DNA of 64,000 nt, taken from NCBI RefSeq assembly GCF_021129305.1, contig NZ_JAJOMB010000013.1:179485-243484 (forward strand). The letters are read 5' to 3'. Shown here one piece after another: positions 60,817 through 64,000 of this stretch. The DNA is from Kineosporia babensis. Its GTDB lineage: Bacteria; Actinomycetota; Actinomycetes; Actinomycetales; Kineosporiaceae. The first letter of the stretch is position 1, and each line of letters opens with the position of its first letter. Both the position numbers and the translations under genes were made by a program. Under the pieces are notes generated by a model. It saw nothing but the letters and a program-made list of their open reading frames with translations. It did not search any database and was not told the DNA's origin.

Positions 60817-62172
60817 GTGAGCTCCGGCATCGCCCCCACCTCGGCGACCCGACCCGAAAGCGCCACCCGGCCCCGCCCGTCCACTCGTGCCTGGGTGGTC
60901 TGGTCGTTCGGCGTCCTGGCCTACATCCTGGCGATCGTCAGCCGGTCGTCGCTCTCGGCGGTCGCCGTCGAGACCTCCGACCGCTTCGGCGTCACCGCCG
61001 CCACCCTGTCCACCTTCGCGGTGCTGCAGCTCGGCGTGTACGGCGCGATGCAGATCCCGGTCGGGCTGATCCTCGACCGGATCGGCCCGCGCCGCGTGCT
61101 CACCGTCGGCCTGCTGGTGATGGCCCTGGGCCAGGCCCTCCTGGCGGTGACCGAGTCGGTGCCCGGCGCCTTCGTCGCCCGCATCCTGGTCGGCGCCGGC
61201 GACGCCACCATCTTCGTCTCGGTGGTCCGGCTGATCATCGCCTGGTTCCCGCCCCGCCAGGCCCCCCTGCTCACCCAGCTCACCGGCCTGATCGCCCAGT
61301 TCGGCCAGATCATCAGTGTGGTGCCGCTGCTGGCCCTGGTGCACGCCCGCGGCTGGAGCTTCGCCTTCCTCGGCCTGGGCCTGGTCCTCTTCCTGGTCGC
61401 GCTCGCCGTCGCCGCGAGCGTGCGTGACCAGCCCGCCGGAACCTCGGTCCCGGTTGTGCCGGGCGGCCCGGGTGTGCTGCACCGGGTCCGCGAGGTCTGG
61501 GCCAACCCGGGTACCCGGCTCGGTTTCTGGACCCACTTCGTCACCCCGCCCGGCGGCAACGTGATCGCCCTGCTCTGGGGCTTTCCCTATCTGACCGCGG
61601 GCGAGGGGCTGCCGATCGCGCAGGCCCAGACCCTGCTGGCGATCCAGGTGATCGCAGGCGCCGGGTTCGGCCTGCTGATCGGGCGTTTCGCCGGACGTCA
61701 CCCGTTGCGCCGTTCCTGGGCGGTGCTGGCCGTGGTCGGTATCCAGGCGATCGCCCTGGCCCTGGTCGTGCTGAACCCCGGGCCCGCGCCGGTCTGGCAG
61801 CTCCTGCTCCTGGTGATGTGCTTCGCCGCCGGTGGGCCGGGCTCGCTGGTCGGCCTCGACTTCGCCCGCACCTCCAACCCGCCGCACCTGACCAGCAGCG
61901 CCACCGGCATGGCGAACAGCGCCGGGTTCCTGGCCTCGCTGCTGGCCCTGCTGATGATCGGCCTGCTGCTCGACGTGCAGAACGCGGGCACGCCGGACAC
62001 CTACAGCCTGACCGGGTTCCGGATCGCCTTCTGCAGCCTCTACCTGCTGTGGCTGGTCGGGGTGATCGGGGTGCTGCGCAACCGGCGGCAGCTGCGGGCG
62101 GTGATGGCCGAGAACGGGGTGCTGGTACCGCCGTTGCGCGATGTCGTGAACCGGTACCAACGCCGCAAGTGA
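60817..62172 (+). CDS. MFS transporter
   Basis: 451 residues with 12 hydrophobic segments. The first loop carries the MFS motif (QIPVGLILDRIGPRRVLTVG), and the central cytoplasmic loop is short. Sequence falls in the nitrate/oxalate-like or general metabolite:proton antiporter group, and no substrate can be given. GTG 60817 follows GAGAGAAG at a distance. It is divergent from the TAXI gene, with a 223-base gap, and 43 bases separate it from miaB. Confidence 0.85.
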   Translation: MSSGIAPTSATRPESATRPRPSTRAWVVWSFGVLAYILAIVSRSSLSAVAVETSDRFGVTAATLSTFAVLQLGVYGAMQIPVGLILDRIGPRRVLTVGLLVMALGQALLAVTESVPGAFVARILVGAGDATIFVSVVRLIIAWFPPRQAPLLTQLTGLIAQFGQIISVVPLLALVHARGWSFAFLGLGLVLFLVALAVAASVRDQPAGTSVPVVPGGPGVLHRVREVWANPGTRLGFWTHFVTPPGGNVIALLWGFPYLTAGEGLPIAQAQTLLAIQVIAGAGFGLLIGRFAGRHPLRRSWAVLAVVGIQAIALALVVLNPGPAPVWQLLLLVMCFAAGGPGSLVGLDFARTSNPPHLTSSATGMANSAGFLASLLALLMIGLLLDVQNAGTPDTYSLTGFRIAFCSLYLLWLVGVIGVLRNRRQLRAVMAENGVLVPPLRDVVNRYQRRK

Positions 62173-62215
62173 CGTGCACGTGTCGGGGGCGTTCGCGTCG
62201 TACAGTTGAGCTGCT

Positions 62216-63715
62216 ATGACGCTTCAGGACACCACGACGGCCACCCGCACCTACGAGGTGCGCACCTTCGGCTGCCAGATGAATGTGCACGACTCCGAGC
62301 GGCTCGCCGGCCTGCTGGACTCGGCCGGCTACGTGCCTGCCGAGGCCGGGGGTGAGGGCGCCGACCTGGTCGTCTTCAACACCTGCGCGGTGCGCGAGAA
62401 CGCCGACAACAAGCTCTACGGCAACCTCGGGCAGCTCGCGCCGGTGAAGGCCGGCAAGCCCGGGATGCAGATCGCCGTGGGTGGATGCCTGGCCCAGAAG
62501 GACCGGGAGACGATCGTCCAGAAGGCGCCCTGGGTCGACGTCGTCTTCGGCACGCACAACATCGGCTCGCTGCCGGTGCTGCTCGAGCGCGCCCGGCACA
62601 ACGCCGAGGCCCAGGTGGAGATCCTGGAGTCGCTCGACGTCTTTCCCTCCACCCTGCCCGCGCGGCGTGACTCGGCTGCCGCGGCCTGGGTCTCGATCAG
62701 CGTCGGGTGCAACAACACCTGCACTTTCTGCATCGTGCCCTCGCTGCGCGGCAAGGAGCGTGACCGGCGGCCGGGGGAGATCCTGGCCGAGGTCGAGGCC
62801 TTGGTCGCCGAGGGCGTGGTCGAGGTGACCCTGCTCGGGCAGAACGTGAACACCTATGGCGTCGAGTTCGGTGACCGGGGTGCCTTCGCCTCTCTGCTGC
62901 GGGCCTGCGGTTCGATCAAGGGGCTGGAGCGGGTGCGGTTCACCAGCCCGCACCCGGCCGCGTTCACCGACGACGTCATCTACGCGATGGCCGAGACCCC
63001 GAACGCGATGCCTCAGCTGCACATGCCCCTGCAGTCCGGTTCCGACCGGATGCTGAAGGAGATGCGCCGCTCCTACCGCTCGAAGAAGTTCCTGGGGATC
63101 CTGGACAAGGTTCGCGAGCACATCCCGAACGCGGCGATCTCGACCGACATCATCGTCGGCTTCCCCGGTGAGACCGAGGAGGACTTCCAGGGCACGCTCG
63201 ACGTGGTGGCGCAGGCCCGGTTCGCCCAGGCCTTCACCTTCCAGTACTCGCAGCGACCGGGTACCCCGGCGGCGACGCTGCCTGACCAGCTGCCCAAGAA
63301 GGTCGTTCAGGAACGGTACGAACGCCTGCTCGCGCTGCAGGAGGAGATCTCCTGGCAGGAGAACCGCAAGCTCGAGGGTTCGGTGCTGGAGCTGCTGGTG
63401 ACCGAGAGCAAGGGGCGTAAGGACGGCGCGACCACGCGTCTGTCCGGCCGGGCACCGGACAACCGTCTGGTGCACTTCAGCGTTCCGGAGGGCGGCGAGG
63501 TGCCGCGGCCCGGGGACTTCGCTTCGGTCCGGGTCTCCTATGGGGCGCCGCACCATCTGGTTGCTGACGATTCGGGCGAGGCCTACGCCGTGCGGCGCAG
63601 CCGTGCGGGTGAAGCGTGGGAGCGCCGGCAGATCGACGCCTGCGCTCCGGCGCCGGCTGCCGGCTCCGGCCCTCGTCCGGTATCGCTGGGCGTGCCGGTG
63701 CTCCGGCGCGGCTGA
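62216..63715 (+). CDS. miaB: tRNA-2-methylthio-N6-dimethylallyladenosine synthase MiaB
   Basis: 499-residue radical-SAM methylthiotransferase acting on position 37 of tRNAs, and a paralog of RimO in this window. UPF0004 Cys ([33 protein letters not shown]), the radical-SAM triad [32 protein letters not shown] and a C-terminal TRAM domain are intact. ATG 62216 lies 9 bases after TACAGT (62201-62206), so the leader is almost absent. A tail of about 35 residues follows the TRAM domain. No miaA is visible; it may follow outside. Confidence 0.95.
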   Translation: MTLQDTTTATRTYEVRTFGCQMNVHDSERLAGLLDSAGYVPAEAGGEGADLVVFNTCAVRENADNKLYGNLGQLAPVKAGKPGMQIAVGGCLAQKDRETIVQKAPWVDVVFGTHNIGSLPVLLERARHNAEAQVEILESLDVFPSTLPARRDSAAAAWVSISVGCNNTCTFCIVPSLRGKERDRRPGEILAEVEALVAEGVVEVTLLGQNVNTYGVEFGDRGAFASLLRACGSIKGLERVRFTSPHPAAFTDDVIYAMAETPNAMPQLHMPLQSGSDRMLKEMRRSYRSKKFLGILDKVREHIPNAAISTDIIVGFPGETEEDFQGTLDVVAQARFAQAFTFQYSQRPGTPAATLPDQLPKKVVQERYERLLALQEEISWQENRKLEGSVLELLVTESKGRKDGATTRLSGRAPDNRLVHFSVPEGGEVPRPGDFASVRVSYGAPHHLVADDSGEAYAVRRSRAGEAWERRQIDACAPAPAAGSGPRPVSLGVPVLRRG

Positions 63716-63771
63716 TCAGCCCTGCGCCGTGGCCCTTTTGGACCTCATCGGCGTCTGGACGTCACGTCGAT

Positions 63772-63800
63772 TTGACCTGCCTGTGGGCCATCCGTAAAGT
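63772..63800 (+). promoter_or_regulatory. Strong sigma70-type promoter after miaB
   Basis: TTGACC (63772-63777), 17 bases, TAAAGT (63795-63800). First of two promoters facing out of the window. The 285 bases after miaB contain no supported gene. Confidence 0.6.
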
Positions 63801-63941
63801 TCTACGTGTTGGCAGCGCGGGAGGCACGGACACGAAAGTGGCCGGTCCCGGGTCAACTTCCCAAGAACTTCGGCCGATGTTCAACCCACGCTGGTTGAGC
63901 CGGTGAAGTTCGCTCGGGAGTCCGGATGGACAGAGCAGCGA

Positions 63942-63986
63942 AAACCTTCTGGTAAGGTTTACACCGCTCGGTCAGCCGGGTAAGTT
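63942..63986 (+). promoter_or_regulatory. Second promoter with adjacent inverted repeat at the right edge
   Basis: TTTACA (63958-63963), 17 bases, TAAGTT (63981-63986). The -35 overlaps a perfect inverted repeat AAACCTT-5-AAGGTTT (63942-63960). Tandem strong promoters before a long leader suggest a stable RNA or abundantly expressed gene just beyond the window. Confidence 0.5.
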
Positions 63987-64000
63987 AGAGAGGTTGCCCC

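Noticed and set aside
63616..63906. Short plus-strand frames overlapping the miaB end
   Set aside because: Out-of-frame shadow of the miaB C-terminus running into promoter-like DNA; no RBS.

Overview
The window is high-GC DNA with GTG/ATG/TTG starts and tightly overlapping operons. Its gene order is typical of Actinomycetota: rimP-nusA-ylxR-infB, then rpsO-pnp, then ftsK-rimO-pgsA-cinA-clgR, then nei-lhr-DUF3046-recA-recX, then gluABCD-two-component-miaB. A Kineosporia-like actinomycete is my guess; the sequence alone does not prove the genus. Chromosomal housekeeping genes dominate.

Layout. 1-9.2 kb: N-terminal end of a lipoprotein gene on the minus strand, then the translation/ribosome-maturation run (rimP, nusA, ylxR, infB, ylxP, rbfA, truB), a 57-residue Cys-rich ORF on the minus strand, ribF and rpsO. 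9.4-13.2 kb: pnp and an M16 peptidase, closed by a perfect 46-nt palindrome. 13.2-16.5 kb: ethanolamine ammonia-lyase eutBC with no EutA or microcompartment genes, facing two tandem MarR regulators. 16.5-24.8 kb: dapB, a membrane acyltransferase-like protein, GNAT, HAD, folA, dapA, rnj, and a psuK-psuG-like pair. 24.8-33.3 kb: SGNH hydrolase, ftsK, NYN protein, rimO, pgsA, cinA, clgR. 33.4-42.7 kb: nei, an ArsR-like/MFS pair, a small protein-tyrosine phosphatase, 0.8 kb of apparently non-coding DNA with 20-bp repeats, and lhr. 42.8-49.7 kb: DUF3046, an ABC exporter whose ATPase carries 48-bp tandem repeats, an ankyrin protein, recA and recX. 49.7-53.8 kb: accessory island with two PRC-barrel paralogs, two small secreted Cys proteins in AT-richer DNA, a frameshifted IS1634-like transposase and a remnant of a group II intron protein. 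53.8-63.7 kb: gluABCD, an OmpR/HK pair, an orphan TAXI lipoprotein, MFS, miaB. At the right edge tandem promoters point out of the window.

How they work together. The clearest regulatory signal is a shared DNA-damage promoter of the RecA-NDp type (TGTCGGTG-N8-TAnnnT) in front of recA, clgR and lhr. recA also has a LexA box. This links the repair helicase, the protease regulator and recombination into one damage-responsive set. A second pattern is leaderless transcription: at least ten genes have a TAnnnT- or CAnnnT-like -10 element 6-7 nt before the start codon, and this decides several start sites (lhr, rimO, the HAD phosphatase and the SGNH hydrolase).
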